Part shown: positions 1-13,660 of the stretch, in pieces | How the letters are laid out: each line of letters opens with the position of its first letter | Numbering within the stretch: position 1 is the first letter of the stretch | Assembly: GCA_947623455.1 (NCBI GenBank) | Contig: OX392542.1 | Coordinates: forward strand, 13,709,625-13,773,624 | From: Mimachlamys varia | Taxonomy: Eukaryota; Mollusca; Bivalvia; Pectinida; Pectinidae | Reading direction: 5' to 3' | Length of the DNA stretch: 64,000 bases | Position numbers and translations under genes: made by a program | The notes under the pieces: generated by a model | Told to the model about the DNA's origin: nothing | The model's input: only the letters and a program-made list of their open reading frames with translations | Databases searched by the model: none

Positions 1-1595
1 TCTGAGGACGAAGTAAATTACTACGTTGTAAGAATAGTTTGGTATACATGAATAACTAACAAATGATATCGCACTTGATATAGAATAAAAAACATAACCG
101 TGAATTCACTGTAAGCATGTTCGTTATATATGTATTTTACTGTATCTCTACAATTCTAACCTATATACATTTTGTATTCTGTAAAAAGATGTTATCAAAC
201 CATACCTACTATTGAAAGTCATTGACATTTGTCTTTTACCTTTTCCTTCGTTTGATGTTGTCTCCGTTAGCATGTACAGTCTGCTGTTATTGTCGCAAAT
301 TAACCGTGTTGATGGTAATCTTATTTAGTCTATTCTAGTCTGTAAAATGAAAATCATGCCCTTTGCGAGAAATGAACAGTTTTTGGTCGTGCGAAGAAGG
401 CAGAAATGTATTTCTACGTAGAAAACATGCTTTAATGTCAAAGCTTGATTGTTTTAAATGATGCTGATTGCGAAATTGTTTTTTTTTTTTCATTTACACT
501 TGCCTTCAAGAAATGCATTCAATTTATCTAAACTGCCTTTTTCCAATCATGACTAGTAACGAGTTATAAGCGATAAGTAAATACTGGATGAAGGCAAATA
601 CATTGCCTCTATATTGATATCTAAGATATTTTCGCATAGATATCATTCACACTAAGAGTCTAAACCTGCAAAAAACTCCCTACGGTAAACATATACATGT
701 ATCGCACACAGGTTATTTCTTCCTGAATCTAACAGTGAGATATTCCATACTACCACAGGGATCTATGTGTGTGTGCCCCCAGCGTTACGATAATAAGGCA
801 ATTTGTCTAAAGACCATTGGCCCGAGAACATCGTACTTGCCCTGAAACACAAACTTCGCTCATTGATAGTTTCTGGAATACAAACGGCATTACCTAATGT
901 TTGTAGTGTATAACTTGGCATCGTTTCAATTTCAATATCGCCGTTTCTCGTTGCCTTGAACATTACAAGTAAGGCTGTTATGATAAATAATATATTGCAC
1001 AGTAATTGTTCAGTCCTAAAATGACGCTTGACTTGGTAAATGCACTAGAAGTTATTGTCATACGTATACAAACCAACTACAGTGTATACTGTTCAATACG
1101 GGGTCATGTAGGGACTAGCGATATCCAGTACGTCTAAGGCAGGGAGAGGGAAGATAGAGTCTTGGACCAACGGTATAGAAACATGACATGTTTTGTAACA
1201 TTGTTCTATATTGTTGTATTAGCGAGTCGTCGTATTTAAAAGTACACACATTGTTAAAAAAAAACATCATAATTGTTAGATATATCACCATTCACATTTT
1301 ATACAATATCACAAGAAACAATTAAAAAACGAAAAGAAAAAACTTTAAAATTTCATACCGAACTATTCCAGCCCCTGGAACATCATACATGTAAAGAACT
1401 TTTCCAACCGATTTAATGGAAGAAATCAAATGTTTTTTGAGTGATGAGTGATTGAAAAGGGAGAAACAGGCTAATTTGTAGAATTAATTTCCCCCACTCT
1501 CCCCCTTGCGTAAGTGAGTAATCATATTGTAGGTAAAAACTTTAGAGGTCATGTTGAAACATGTAATTTTCATGCTGTTGACTCAAGATATATTA
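1..1595. other. Unannotated AT-rich sequence
   Basis: I see no gene, RNA or dispersed repeat here. Short open frames have no coding character. There is a T run near 480 and an A run near 1257. Confidence 0.6.
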
Positions 1596-1599
1596 CTTG

Positions 1600-1905
1600 G
1601 AAATCGATCAAATATCAAGGCCCTATATATTCGTACTTAGAAATCGGAAAAAAGTGTTGCTGTGATTTCACGAAAACGCCAGAAAATGACATTTTCTTTA
1701 ATCAGGGGGCCTTTACTCTGCCAAGTCAAGTCCGTCATTCGAAATTTTGGCGAGCTATTTAGGCAATCAGCATTGTTACTGAGTTTAAGAAAGTCGAATA
1801 TTTTGCCGTTATTTCACAGAAACGAACTATGACTGACAGACACACAGGCAGACCGACGGACGGTCAAATCCAAATCAATACTACATCCCCTGGAAAGACA
1901 TCATT
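1600..1905 (+). repeat. Decayed dispersed repeat with GACGGACGG-type tail
   Basis: The stretch begins near 'tcaaggccctata' and ends with a run of the type gacagac...gaccgacggacggtc followed by 'aatactacatcccctgg'. This layout (a 'tcaagg(g)ccata' start, then a GACGGACGG run, then 'atccc') resembles a dispersed repeat I associate with molluscan genomes. The copy is strongly diverged and only one is seen in the window, so the family is not certain. The short frame at 1514-1762 overlaps it and is not a gene. Confidence 0.35.
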
Positions 1906-2649
1906 TCATATGAATTTAATGAATCCAAATGACTTATAGGTATTAAAATCATAATGTGATTAGATAATGTTGATGACTGTCTACATCATTTGCTTATGTG
2001 GAAGGTCTTAATAAAGTTCAAAGTCCTGTGATTTGGTGCCGGAAGAAAGTCAGATAAAAAGTAGGAATTCGTGCGCTGTTAATGCTAGTGGAGGTTAAAC
2101 ATTCGATACCAATTGTCGCCGTTGTTTAAGTGTATTGGCAGTGAAAGGCATGTACATGTAGGCTAGGTTAATGAAGATTTACATGGTAGAAGAATATATC
2201 TGGTATTTGTTGCGTACAACTATAAATACAAGTGCAATATCACCTTACAAATTGCAATTATATGTAAAGCTAATCGGAATGCCGGGGTTTATAATTCTGT
2301 GCCATGCTAGTTGTAAGAAATTACACCAATATATCCTGCCTTCATCTCATACACAGAAGAGTCACACATACATTAAACACTCGGAAGTATATCCTTGAAC
2401 GACCTCCGCTGTAAATAGAACATGAAACAATTACAGCGAGCCAATCCCTTAGTAACTCTATTCAATAATGGATGGTAGACGCACTCCTCAACATTTTTGT
2501 TAAGCAAAACGAAATATAGCACAATTCCTCTCACTGTTTATGTGAACCAAACCAGAACGACAATTAAACCTAGTGTGCTGCTTGTGGACAGGAGTTAAAT
2601 AACAAAAATCGTTTTTGTAATAATATATTTAGTGAAAATTGAGTGACAC
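1906..2649. other. Unannotated sequence
   Basis: No recognisable gene or repeat. A 75-codon open frame at 2171-2398 has no features beyond chance. Confidence 0.55.
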
Positions 2650-2972
2650 GGTAAGCTAGTTTATATTATTTGAGTAGTGGCATGGTACATAATATACTTT
2701 AGTACACATTTTCGTGGTGCACGATTTGAAATTATACAGAACTAGTTTGATTTTACTTCTAAATTCATAAACTAAAAGGGTTTTCCGCACCTGACCCTTC
2801 TGCTTCTACAATAGTTTTGAGTTTTTTTATTCCCACCTTTTGGCCCCTAGCATCACTGAAGAGCTTTTGGAGGACAAAACAGCTGTATGATGCAGTTTGA
2901 TTCATTTTCCGATATACTGTTTCTATTAAATTCAAAAGGTGCAGCATAATTATGTGTGTGTTACGTCACCCT
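2650..2972 (+). repeat. Dispersed repeat family B, copy 1
   Basis: This is a near-complete copy of a family seen seven times in the window. Shared landmarks in order are 'tttgagtagtggca(c/t)ggtac', 'cacgatttgaaattatacag', 'cgcacctgacccttctgctt', 'ctagcatcactgaagag', 'gtatgatgcagttt', 'aaaaggtgcagcat' and the end 'tgtgtgttacgtca(t/c)c'. No terminal inverted repeat or poly(A) tail is visible, so the class is unresolved. It lacks the first 50 or so bases found in copies 5 and 7. Confidence 0.8.
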
Positions 2973-4457
2973 CATAAGCTCTATTTATTGTGAGTAAAAC
3001 GTAAAGGTATGCATTCATTTGCTGTTTCCTTGAGATGATAAGAGGAAATAGTAAATTACAAATCGTAACTTTACGCCCCTGCTTAGATAATGTAACCAGT
3101 ATCAATACGCCTACGATGGAGGTGGCGTAGGTTTTTATCGGTGGATGTATTCGATCTTATTAATGCCGTGAAAACAATCTGGCTAACTTAGATTGATGCA
3201 ATGTATATACGCCTTTTTTAAGCCTAGCACATGTTCAAATAAGGAAAAGCAATTTAATAGACGCCGTCCCAATGCGTCAATATTAATTGAGTTTCTCTTG
3301 TTACATTTATCTGTACGTAACCATCATGCGCAACACACCCTTATACTTATACGTATATGCTGCAATTTGGCATTATGACTGACGCCTATCCATTATACGT
3401 CGTTTCCGAAATACTTTTTCTCTCCGGATTTGACTAGATTTTATATATGCCTATCGCGTGATAGGGAGTATGTGCATTTCCGGTGTACCGCAAAAGTGTA
3501 CGAGTAAAACAAAACAATATGCAAAAAAATCTGCTATGAGTTTCCATGCGTCATGTCTATCTTCACGATACTTTTCAGTAGACATATTTTTTTTTAAAGA
3601 TTGCTAAATATCGGTCTTTTAGTTCAAATTTATTGATGTTTTATTTCGAAAATGTTGGTTGCCTACCGATTAACCATTACACCGGAAGTATACCCCCTTC
3701 CCTTGTACCACGTGACCGCCAAATCACTTTGACTTTTGTTCCGGAGAGTTGTATCTAGGAAACGACGTATTATTGCAAACGTTATTCGTTCGTCCATATA
3801 AAGAAGGCTCTGGGTTCTCTCATCTGGTCGAGACATGCAGAGTCTCAAAAAAAGTAGTTACTACTTCCTGTATGACGAGGAAGACTGATTCACCCGTTAT
3901 CGCATAAATTGAATGTGTGAGGTGTTCTGTCGGGCCAGTATAATTCAGTGTGTAAGCGCTTGAAATCGGCATCAGTTCCGAACTAAAACAAGGAGTCTTA
4001 CATTAACATACCACGGTTCCCAAATACAACACAGCACAGTCATACACTCACATCAAATACAACTGGAAGCTGTGCATCAACCACCTAAGCTGTTTACTGG
4101 ATATAAAACGGAATAGTTTTATTCATGTTTAGAACAAGTGATGATTCTCTGAAAGAGTAGGCTCTTTCTCGGGTCTTGGCGTCTTTCTCGCCTACACATT
4201 TCAGGTCATTATATAATATTCTCAGCTTGCTTGCTGATATTTCACGTGGCACAAACTATCCAATCCCATATGCTAAATCACTATTTGACAATATTTATAA
4301 ACAATCAATATGCATGCTTACTGCTCGCATGTATTTGAAATTGGACCAAATTCAGAATATTACTGATACATGTATGCGTATTATAACTTCATCAGTTTAA
4401 ACATAAACTTCAATGGAAAAGTACATTGAAATAAAGTGCTGCGAGGTTTTAATGTGT
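2973..4457. other. Unannotated sequence
   Basis: No gene or clear repeat. A minus-strand match to a pol III A box lies near 3665-3690 but has no convincing B box. Confidence 0.5.
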
Positions 4458-4495
4458 TCCTCAAAACAGGTGTGACGTCATATGTGTTTTGAGGA
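4458..4495. promoter_or_regulatory. 38-bp interrupted palindrome centred on a CRE motif
   Basis: Arms TCCTCAAAACA (4458-4468) and TGTTTTGAGGA (4485-4495) are exact reverse complements. The consensus CRE octamer TGACGTCA (4473-4480) has the same centre of symmetry (4476.5). The bases between the arms and the octamer are mostly unpaired. The octamer is the known binding site of CREB/ATF bZIP dimers. Whether this site is used, or is the relic of an inverted-repeat element, cannot be told from sequence. Confidence 0.45.
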
Positions 4496-6554
4496 TGTTA
4501 AACCCGAAACAAAAGTACAAAAGAAAAAAAAAAGGTTTCACAAATTTTCCTTTTTTACTTTTTGATAGTTTCAGCTGTTGCATAAAATTTTGACAGGTTG
4601 AAATATATTGGTACTTTGTCAGATATCTCGACGTATTATAAATACATATACATAAAACTGACGTAATATATGTGCAAAATGTTGAGAGACAAAGTTTGCA
4701 CCAAGAATCTAGTTAAATGTCAGTTTTAAAAGAAAGAAACGCACGTTTATGTTCTATCGTTAAGTCACACTAATGTTCAGCTATTTGCGAAATACCATTG
4801 CTATAAAATCTGACATTTAGTTATTCAAATGCATGCAAACTCAATCAACTTTCAATTAGAGATGATTATTCTCAATCGGTTTGGTGTTACTTTGCACATT
4901 TGCGATAGACAACCGGTCGATGGAACAATTGGGAAATATGTTATTTAAGATTTAAACAAGTATATTCTGATATTTTTTCCGCTTTTTGTGAAATGATAAA
5001 ATCCAATGTGTTTAGCTTGGCATTTTATCTTTGGTGTTCCCCCCACTAAATATATTTTCACTAATCCCTTGACAATAAATGATCTTCGTTGAAATGTCAT
5101 GTGTTCGTTGCTTTGTCCCTAGGGCCATTAATTAGCTGATTAATATGGCTTTGCATTTGGTGATTTTGTTGCTTCATCAAACCATCTATTGGGACAAAGT
5201 AGGTGACTCCATCTTTAGATGTGAAATGTCTGCACATGTATATTAGGCGCTTCACTTACATTTGACCGATGATTCATTAAAAACGAATAATGATTTCAAC
5301 GACCCTTGGGACAACTCTTTCAATGTTCCAGGAATGGTGAACCCAGTACAAACAAATTGGATTGTACGTGAATTAAAACCAATTAAGATTACGTATATAC
5401 TACTCGAGAACACTAAAATGACCATATTTACTAAACATGCAACAAACATGTAGTGTAGGTCATATGAGGTCGATGACGTTTTTTAGTTCTCTTGCATAAT
5501 GCAAGGTAAAGTTACAAAACACTATGGCATTCAGAACTGACTTCCTATAAAGTAACATGTAAATATTATAATTAATTCTCCACTTACAGCTGTAAATGGA
5601 AGGGCATGTCGTGTATGCCAATAGAATATATGTTATAGATGGGCGCTTAGAACCCTGCCAAATTTACATTACTACCCACCCTTTAAATGGGTCTGTCAAA
5701 ATACTATTCCCAACTGACATGCAACGCGTCACCTAGCTTCCGTATCAATTGTATGAACCAAGTGATGAGGTATGTATTAAATGTCTGAGGAACCGTTATG
5801 CCTGTCAACCGCCTTATGATATGTAATGTGACATAGCACGATCACGCAGAGAGGAGATTTATTTACCATGATTCTCTCTCAGCCAACACCATACCCAGTG
5901 ATGATGTAATCAAAACAAGATGGAATCTAATTTATTTGGCGTCTCTCAATCATTTTTAAATTTCGTTTTTTAAAAGTTTGTTATACCGAATATATTCAAA
6001 GGGATTAGATGCATGTGCGCAGCTAAATAGGATTCCCCAACACCGTCAATCTTCTCTAATGAATATGATACGCTCCACGGACAGAATTATTATCAAGGTT
6101 TAACATTCACGTAGGAAAGGTTTTTAAACGAGTTACCGCTGTGTAAGAGAAAGTAGTAAGGAGAGAAAATAAAAACTATGGATCACAGGATTTTCATTGG
6201 AGCAGCAAATCAAATTTGGTATCTCCATAGCACCATAAGCAAACGACACGAAAGAAAACCATCGATCCTACGGAGCTCCTCAGTACATGTAGATTGTAAT
6301 CTGAAACTATTCTTGATAGGAGAAGAGATTCAATTTATTAGTCGTCATCCAGACTTTGGCACCCTTCTTTCTTACTTTTAGAAAATACTTGTTTTCAAAA
6401 AAGATTTATATCTTTTTTTTTTGATATAAAAAAAGTTTAATTCTTTCTTTCTGTGGATTCAACTAAGGAATCTCCCAATCATAAATCAGGGGAAGTTATC
6501 CAAATCTTTACAGGTCGAGAGAGGAAATAAGATGATTTTAAATTTTCTGAATAC
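4496..6554. other. Unannotated sequence
   Basis: No gene or dispersed repeat recognised. Around 5118-5175 there is a compact cluster of homeodomain-like TAAT/ATTA cores ('ccattaattagctgattaat') followed by an octamer-like 'tttgcat'. This could be a regulatory element, but nothing proves it. Confidence 0.5.
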
Positions 6555-6885
6555 AGAGGGAGAAATAGAGAATACCGAATTGTTACCATAATCATGATCC
6601 GAACTTGAAATCGATTAGACTAAGGGCAAACTATGAGCAAAGAACAAAAGTATGTGGAGACCCTTGTAAAAGTACAAGAGAATAAGACCAGGTGTCTTGA
6701 AAGAGTAAACGTATTCTGCTTCATTGGCGACACCCGTCATGTTAATTTTCGTCACATCCAAGTAAACATGAAGTCCTCAAAATGAAAACCATGAAAATGA
6801 AAAATGTAAATCATCATTGTCAATCACAACAAGTAAACACACCGATGAGCATACTCAAAATCATCCATCGTCATATCATCTCAGA
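6555..6885 (-). mobile_element. Retroelement family A fragment, 3' tail (copy 1)
   Basis: Read on the minus strand, this carries the family A tail: the part after the RT stop, the 'gatgaagcagaagacgct'-type block, 'caagggtctccat' and the terminal 'ggtattctc'. It is strongly 5'-truncated, and no RT coding remains. The copy is diverged, with the SSGTPG codons changed. Confidence 0.8.
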
Positions 6886-9800
6886 GCAAAACTACTGGGC
6901 TCTTCTATTTCTGAAATGAATAATGCATAGAGTAATAAGATATCCCCTATTGACTGTCATAGATCTTGCATCGAATCCTAATCCGACATTCGTCCGTCAG
7001 GCTAATTCCTGCTTTGTTTCCGCACAAATCCATAGTAAGGTGGAAGCTTATATGCAATGTTTATGGAGTCGTCCTCGTATCTTCAAAGGAACGATGCCAT
7101 ACGTTATGGTTTATCGTCGCCTTTGATGAGACTTTGTTATATGCGTGGTGTTGATGGCGGACTGAGAGTTGTTACGAACAGTTAATTCGATCGGGTGGCC
7201 GTGTGTGTCTCGGAAGGGAATTATTTGAAATACGGCTGATTAAGTTAATTACCTATATTTTTTGCCTTAAAGAAGGAAACGTTCTTAATGTGTGTCTGGT
7301 TTGCCCATAAGCTGTATTATAGATACGTGACAAGCCGCGATTGGGCCGAAATGTGTAATTAACCATGATTCTGACACAGAAAGTTAATGAACCATTGCAA
7401 AAGAATCGTTTTCATTTTCACCCTTTTTTTTGTTTTCTTTTTAGTTTTTAAAGTGATTTCGTCATCATTGGTATATTTAAATGTACACTTACTGACTGTG
7501 ATGTTTATCTTTCTGTAAATATTAGGTTGATATTGTTGAAAAATCCTTGATTTAGAGGATCTAGTGATGTATGTCTTTTACAGATAATGAACCTCCCGTT
7601 TGTCTTTTACAAATAAATCCATTGATCAACTAACATTAAATATTTCAACTATTTTGTTGTGTTCTTTAAACATGTCTCACCAATGGTAATCCTGGTTTTT
7701 TAAAACTAACATATAAGTATAATGTTTGCATCCAAATTTCAAATAATATAAATAATCTTATGTTTGATAAGCCTGCTGATGTGTATTCCGAAGCGTATTT
7801 TTATGATATTTCACTGTTCTTTTTATAAAATCACGAGAGTTTTGTAATGGAATTACAATGAATTCCATTCATTCAAATGTATAGAATGAATAAAGTGGAA
7901 AACGAATTCCTCACAGACAGCTCTATTTATGTGCATTTTACCTAATGTTTTCAATGCACTAATGTACATAATAGGACATCAGTGCTATGCAGCAATATCT
8001 CCAGTTTTATTTTTTAAATATATTTTTATTTTGTTTCTCTGATCTTTTGATTTACAGAAAACAATCCAAAAATATCATTTTTTTTAAACAACTGTAATAT
8101 TGACGATGAATTGTACTTATTGAAATTAATTTGACACACTAACTTACAAATCAGAACAGGAAAAAGACCCGCTCGTGCACCAATGGTGGCATCAAATATC
8201 ATATGTATTGAATTAACGAGAACTGTCTTTGTCCAATTGTCTTTTAAACATCGTATCTAACAACGTATATCAAAGGTGCACTTTTAGTGTGATTTTTATT
8301 TTAGGGCAGCTTCGTCAAATAAAATAAATCTTGCATGTTTGAAAAAGCATCTGCGTTGCAGATATCACCTCCCAGAGAAAAAGGGAAAGCAAAGTTAAGT
8401 CTCAAATTTTATCTTAACAATCATTTTTACAGACTAAGTATAACCATATTATTTTTTTTTAACTCTGTCACACAGCACTTTCAAATAACCACTTACTTTC
8501 ATTTTGGATACAAATTGTAGAACAATGTGACCGGGACAATTTGTCGTCTGTGTATCTAAATTGATAAGTGCGTTAGTTTAACAGTCTCCAATTTAAGACC
8601 CGTATTTATGATAATGTTTTCATGTCTAAGTTGGATTTGTTTTGTAAAATTTCTTGTTCTGTTGAAATATTAATAGACTTGTTAATAAATTTGGGAATAC
8701 AATACAAAGATAATTGGAGCCAAATGCTGTTGTTTTAAGTTTAACTTAGCATTATAATTGTTGATCCTTTGGCATGCTTTAAGGGAGTTGGCTCTGACTG
8801 TATGGAAAGTGGAATCAATTATTCGAAACTCCTCTGCATTTCCTTTAATCACACATGCGTAAAAGAGCCATTGTTGTATTCAACGCCATGTATTTCTTAT
8901 AAAAAATCTAGTGGAGTTTCATTGCCGCATAATTTTAAAACCATTTAACAGGCAAACTGACAGACCAATCAGTATTTTTGTTCATATCTTATGGATAACA
9001 TAATAAAGATAAAAACAAGCTTATGCAAAAGTAATTACACGAATCATCTACAAATAAAAATAGCAAATTCATGTTTGAGCATAATTAGAGTTTTATAAAT
9101 ACGGTTTGATAATCCTGATGTCGCCTTTCACTTTTATTTTATCACATTATAGTTAATATTATTATGTTTCTATCATCTCTAGACAGGCAATATCATTATA
9201 TCATCCTAGGAATTTTCGAATTTGACAAAACCCGAACCATGAAACTTCCTTATTCTGCACCATAAAAGCCTCTTACAATCTTATACACACGGAAATGAGA
9301 GAAAATGTCCTGTCTTGTTGACAGTTAATTTCGAGGAAGACAATGTTCAGCAATGAGAGTACCCTTGGTCGTAACAATATGAGACTCGGGTAATTAAAAC
9401 GGCCAATGAAATCACACCAGAAGATTTAAATAGTCACTCTGTTTTTTATTATTATTTTCTGTAAAACTTCCATGCATTTACAAAAGACTCGCTTTTCATA
9501 CGCGCTGGTATTTTGTTTCTGTGCCAAAACATGCCCAAAATGAACTATATTTTCAAATTGAGGCAACGCCTTCTTGTCCTTTTCTGGTGACCTCACATAG
9601 ACGTATATCGACTGTTTCTGGGTCAGTGAGACCAATATGAAACTGAACAACACTTTATTTGTTCCTGTTGCAATAATAAACTATTGCGCAGAAGAAGCGT
9701 TCCTGATGAGTGTTATCATGTGAAATAAACTTGTTTTCCCCATTCTGTGGTCTATCGTATACATATGTACTTTCCAAGAAGAGTAGAATCCCCACGAGAA

Positions 9801-10389
9801 CGTATTCATACCATCATTTTAAAAATAGGCATCCCCTGTCAAAATATTATTTGGCTGTAGTATCAAAAACATTAGAACATTCATGACTTTGGGCAACTTC
9901 AGAGTTGGATTCATGTCGATATTATGGTGCATTTACCTCCTTGTGAAAATACACTTGTTTTATATCGTATTCGTAAATCCTATCTCACTGCAATACTTTG
10001 CCAGCGTTTTATTTCATTTTGTTTTGTTTTGCTTAACGACCCACTTAGAGTTTTTGTATTTTTGGGCCAAATAGCAAGTAGACGTTCAAACAAAACAAAC
10101 AGACAAAAACCCGAAAAAGTTAAAACCATATTCATCAATGGCAGCCGAATTGTGTATTAAACATAGCATATCTTATATGGTACCAGGTATCGCCGATACC
10201 CTTAATGCGGTAAGTAGTAAATGCCCGCTTCATGTTTTCTGACTTTGGCATGATTCGGCCTGGAAACAAACCATTTGCCTTCCTCATCTGAACATTCTCA
10301 GAAAAGTCGTATCACATAGAAAGTATTGTTCGATCGGGTTATTTCAATATTGCGTCAATTAAATGGATATTATAAAGTAACAAGAACAA
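6886..10389. other. Unannotated sequence
   Basis: No gene is recognised. The 7150-7385 stretch is somewhat richer in G+C and contains several TTAATTA/TAATTAAC homeodomain-type cores ('gattaagttaattacc', 'tgtaattaaccatgattc'), so it is a weak candidate for a conserved regulatory element. The remainder is AT-rich with homopolymer runs. Confidence 0.5.
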
Positions 10390-10615
10390 GGCCCGTATTC
10401 ATGGAACCATTTTCATGCTCTAGCTGAAGTTTAGGTTCTGCTCTTATTTGATAAGAAACATTTATTCTATTCGTGACATAGACGAAAGCATAAAACTGTT
10501 CCCAGTGTCTTAATTTGGATATTTGATTGTTTGGTAGGATTTTAGCGAGTTACAAAGCTGACCTTGAGTATAGAATCCATACTTGAGCACGAGAACGGTT
10601 CCATGAATACGGACC
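10390..10615. mobile_element. MITE-like element, family C copy 1
   Basis: The ends form a long inverted repeat: GGCCCGTATTCATGGAACC at the left and GGTTCCATGAATACGG at the right. Further in, each arm carries the family's 'ctcatgctcaagcatggatt'-type block, partly decayed on the left. The element is about 226 bp with no coding capacity, as expected of a non-autonomous inverted-repeat element. The sister copies are at 44830 and 47983. The target-site duplication is not clear. Confidence 0.8.
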
Positions 10616-13325
10616 CCAGGCCTTTAACAGAGGCAAACCATTGTTGCTGGGGCTTCATGTTTTTGGAATAAGGACACTATGTCTACATTTTAGCCAGCTG
10701 TCCTGATAAACCTGGAAAATGTCATTATCTTATATTACACTTTTAAATGCATAGTGTATGTTTTGTTATTGAAAGGTCCTGGATGTCCCACTGAAAGAAT
10801 TCCTTTGTCTGATTTAGATGTCAGGCAAGTACTGTAAAGGTCATTGGTTCACTCTGGGGCGACATTTGTACGTAACATCCATTAAGATAGATGGTTTAAC
10901 AAAAACACATGTACTCTTGAGAAATTCTTTAACAAAAATGCCATTTTACTAAGTAGTATTGCTTGAACTTTTCGTAAAATAGATTTATGACATTTACATT
11001 TAGAAATATCAGCATGAATACAGGTACAGCATAAAAGTTTGAGAAATGAATAATAAATCATCTAAATGTTGAAATTGTTTCGAAAAGTGCATACATCGCA
11101 CACACGGTCCTGCTTATAATCGTAACATGGTTCACAAATATCAGCTAATAGATATTGCTAGAACATTTAAATATACTTTGAAATAAATAGTATATGAATA
11201 AACACGTATAAATTGTCAAGCTAGTCCTAAATCATCACTACGATAATCATTGTTCAACGTTCAGCCATGTTCTACATAAACATGCTCAAGCAGTAATCGT
11301 TCTCATTTTAATTTTGCGCAAACAAGCGTATGCCAAGTTAATCCTGCACAAATCGTCCACACATTGTGTGCATGCGAATTTAATCATGCACATAACACAC
11401 ATCGTTTATTGTCATTTGACCATGAAAGCCTACTTGTTTTGCCAAGTTACTTTAAAACATTTATCATTCGTAGAAGTCAACTTCAATTGACATTATAAAA
11501 CTAAGTTCATTCATCAGTTTGCATCTTCGGTTATGAATGTCGGACTTACGTGTGGAAAGAAATACATTTACAAATTCATACAGGAAGGAAATAAAGGAAA
11601 GCATGGAAATGGCACTTCATTAAGGCCCATACATATAAAATGTAGATGTTTGCCTGGCATGACATATTACGGAAATCGTGTTTTATCGTAATCGCTCTTG
11701 CGTTAAGGTACAACAGTTCCACTTCCTGGTCAATATATCGAGGGTACCAAGTCGTTTCCCCCTGAATAACTAATGACCTTAGCTGTTTATAGAACTCTAC
11801 ACCAAATAACCCAAACCATTGAAAGCCAGTATCTAACGAATGGGGTAGAGTATTTCGATATTTTAACAGGTAAAGATATCATCGTGTAGCACCAAAAAGG
11901 ACTTCGAAAGTATATCTAACAGGAAAATGTAATATTCTTTTGATTTCTTTAAAAGGAGCACAATGACATTGTAATGAAATAGAAACACGAAATCATTATC
12001 AATCTTGTTATAGAGTTCAGTTCCTTTGAAATACATATTTTCATTACCTACTTTAAATTTCATTTCATTTTAAATAACCTTATCATAGCATGTATTGTCC
12101 AAGAAAAACACATCCACTCATGCAAAAACAAAATGAATTATTAATAATGATGGCAATTTGAACGTAGTCAAGTATAATCATAGTTATTTACCGCAATGTT
12201 TCAGTATAAAACTAGGTACTAAACTAAAAGTTTCTGGGCGTGGCCGACTGTATCCTGGCTACATGCTATCGTAGCGAGGTCTGATGAGGTATTTATTTGT
12301 TTGTTTAGACGTTCTACTATCAGATAATGCCATTCAAGGACGTGCCTCCAAGTGTGTCGTGTATGCATGCTTGCATGTGTACAAAGATCACGGTGTACCT
12401 ATGTATTTGCGTCCTTGTTATATCGCGGATATGATGCCAACTTTATATTGCTATAGTGCTACGGACTGAACCAATCGTCAACTTGAATAATCGAGGCATT
12501 TCATTTTGTGCTTTGTGATACTATGATTTGAAAATGTGTTTTTTTCTCGACTGCTCTCCCCAGTGTTGCAAAGCGTTTAATCAAAACTGAAAGGAAAATG
12601 GATTTTTTTTATTTTCATTACAATTAGAGAGGAAATATACGGTCTTTACGCTCATGCATTTCAAATGTTATCAGTATTGCATTGCGTCGAACATAATGTG
12701 AACTATTTATTGTGACTAGGAACTCGTTAATATATCGATTTTAAATATGAAATTAAAAAATATGCTTGAAGTAGAGTGTCCTTGCCTTTATTTATCGCAC
12801 GTTTCATCTCGAGTCAAGCAAATACGCTTTGCTTTCAATGATTGTCCTCTGTTGCCCGGACGAGTCAAATCAATAGGTATGCTGTTTTTTCTTAGATTGT
12901 TCTTAGAACTTGATCTTCCACATTTGATGCCAAAATAAGATCACATTGATTTAATTTGCTTCTTAAAAAACATCCTTACCATAAACAGATTTGTTTTTCT
13001 GATAACGCTAAGATCACAATTTCCGACAACAGTTTGAATGTAAGGTGATTGTTGGTGTATTGATCAGAGCGATAAACCGATGATAAATCAGACCACTCTC
13101 TAAGATTTCGCAGATTTCCAATGTTTTCTGATAAAGTCCCGTAAAATCTGTTTACATTTGAAGTAAAAGATCCTTGCAATGATTAGGCTGTTAGCAATAT
13201 TTTATTTGTCCTTGCTTTCGTCAACAATTGATATCAAATGACATTTAGTGAGTTACAGTGATGTTTGTCTAGTATAGAGTACAAAATGTATGGTACATAT
13301 ATTAAGGTGAGGTAGCCCTCTCGAT
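10616..13325. other. Unannotated sequence
   Basis: No gene, RNA or repeat recognised. Open frames here (for example 11863-12063 minus and 12747-12938 plus) are AT-driven and show no motif. Confidence 0.5.
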
Positions 13326-13660
13326 TTCGACAATGGTTGGTTGTTTTACTTCCTATTAACAGCCAGGGTCACTTAGGACGGCCTCCATGTGTATACGATA
13401 TGGGTGTGTGTGTAGGGAGCGTGTATATTTGGGAGGCTGCTATTTGTTCGCGTAAGCCTTCCTGCGATAATCCGGATCCTTTGCCCATACTGCCGAAGGC
13501 CCCAAGCAGAACACCCCACCTGGACACATTATACTGACAACGGGCGAACCAGTTATTCCACTCCCACAATGCTGAGCGTCAGGCAGGGACTAACTACCAT
13601 TGTTGGAGACTCTGGTATGTTTCAGCCTGGGGACAGAACCCATATCATTTCTTACAGGGT
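13326..13660 (+). repeat. Dispersed repeat family E, copy 1
   Basis: Begins with 'acttcctattaacagccagggtcacttaggacg', a start I associate with tRNA-related short repeats of bivalves. It continues to 'cattatactgacaacgggcgaaccagtt', 'caatgctgagcgtcaggcagggactaactacc' and 'gactctggtatgtttcagcctggggacagaaccc'. The second half is shared with 59236-59430. Facing open frames on both strands lie inside it and are not genes. Confidence 0.7.

Noticed and set aside
3660..3690. tRNA or SINE head on the minus strand
   Set aside because: An A-box match is present ('tggttaatcgg'), but I find no B box at the right distance.
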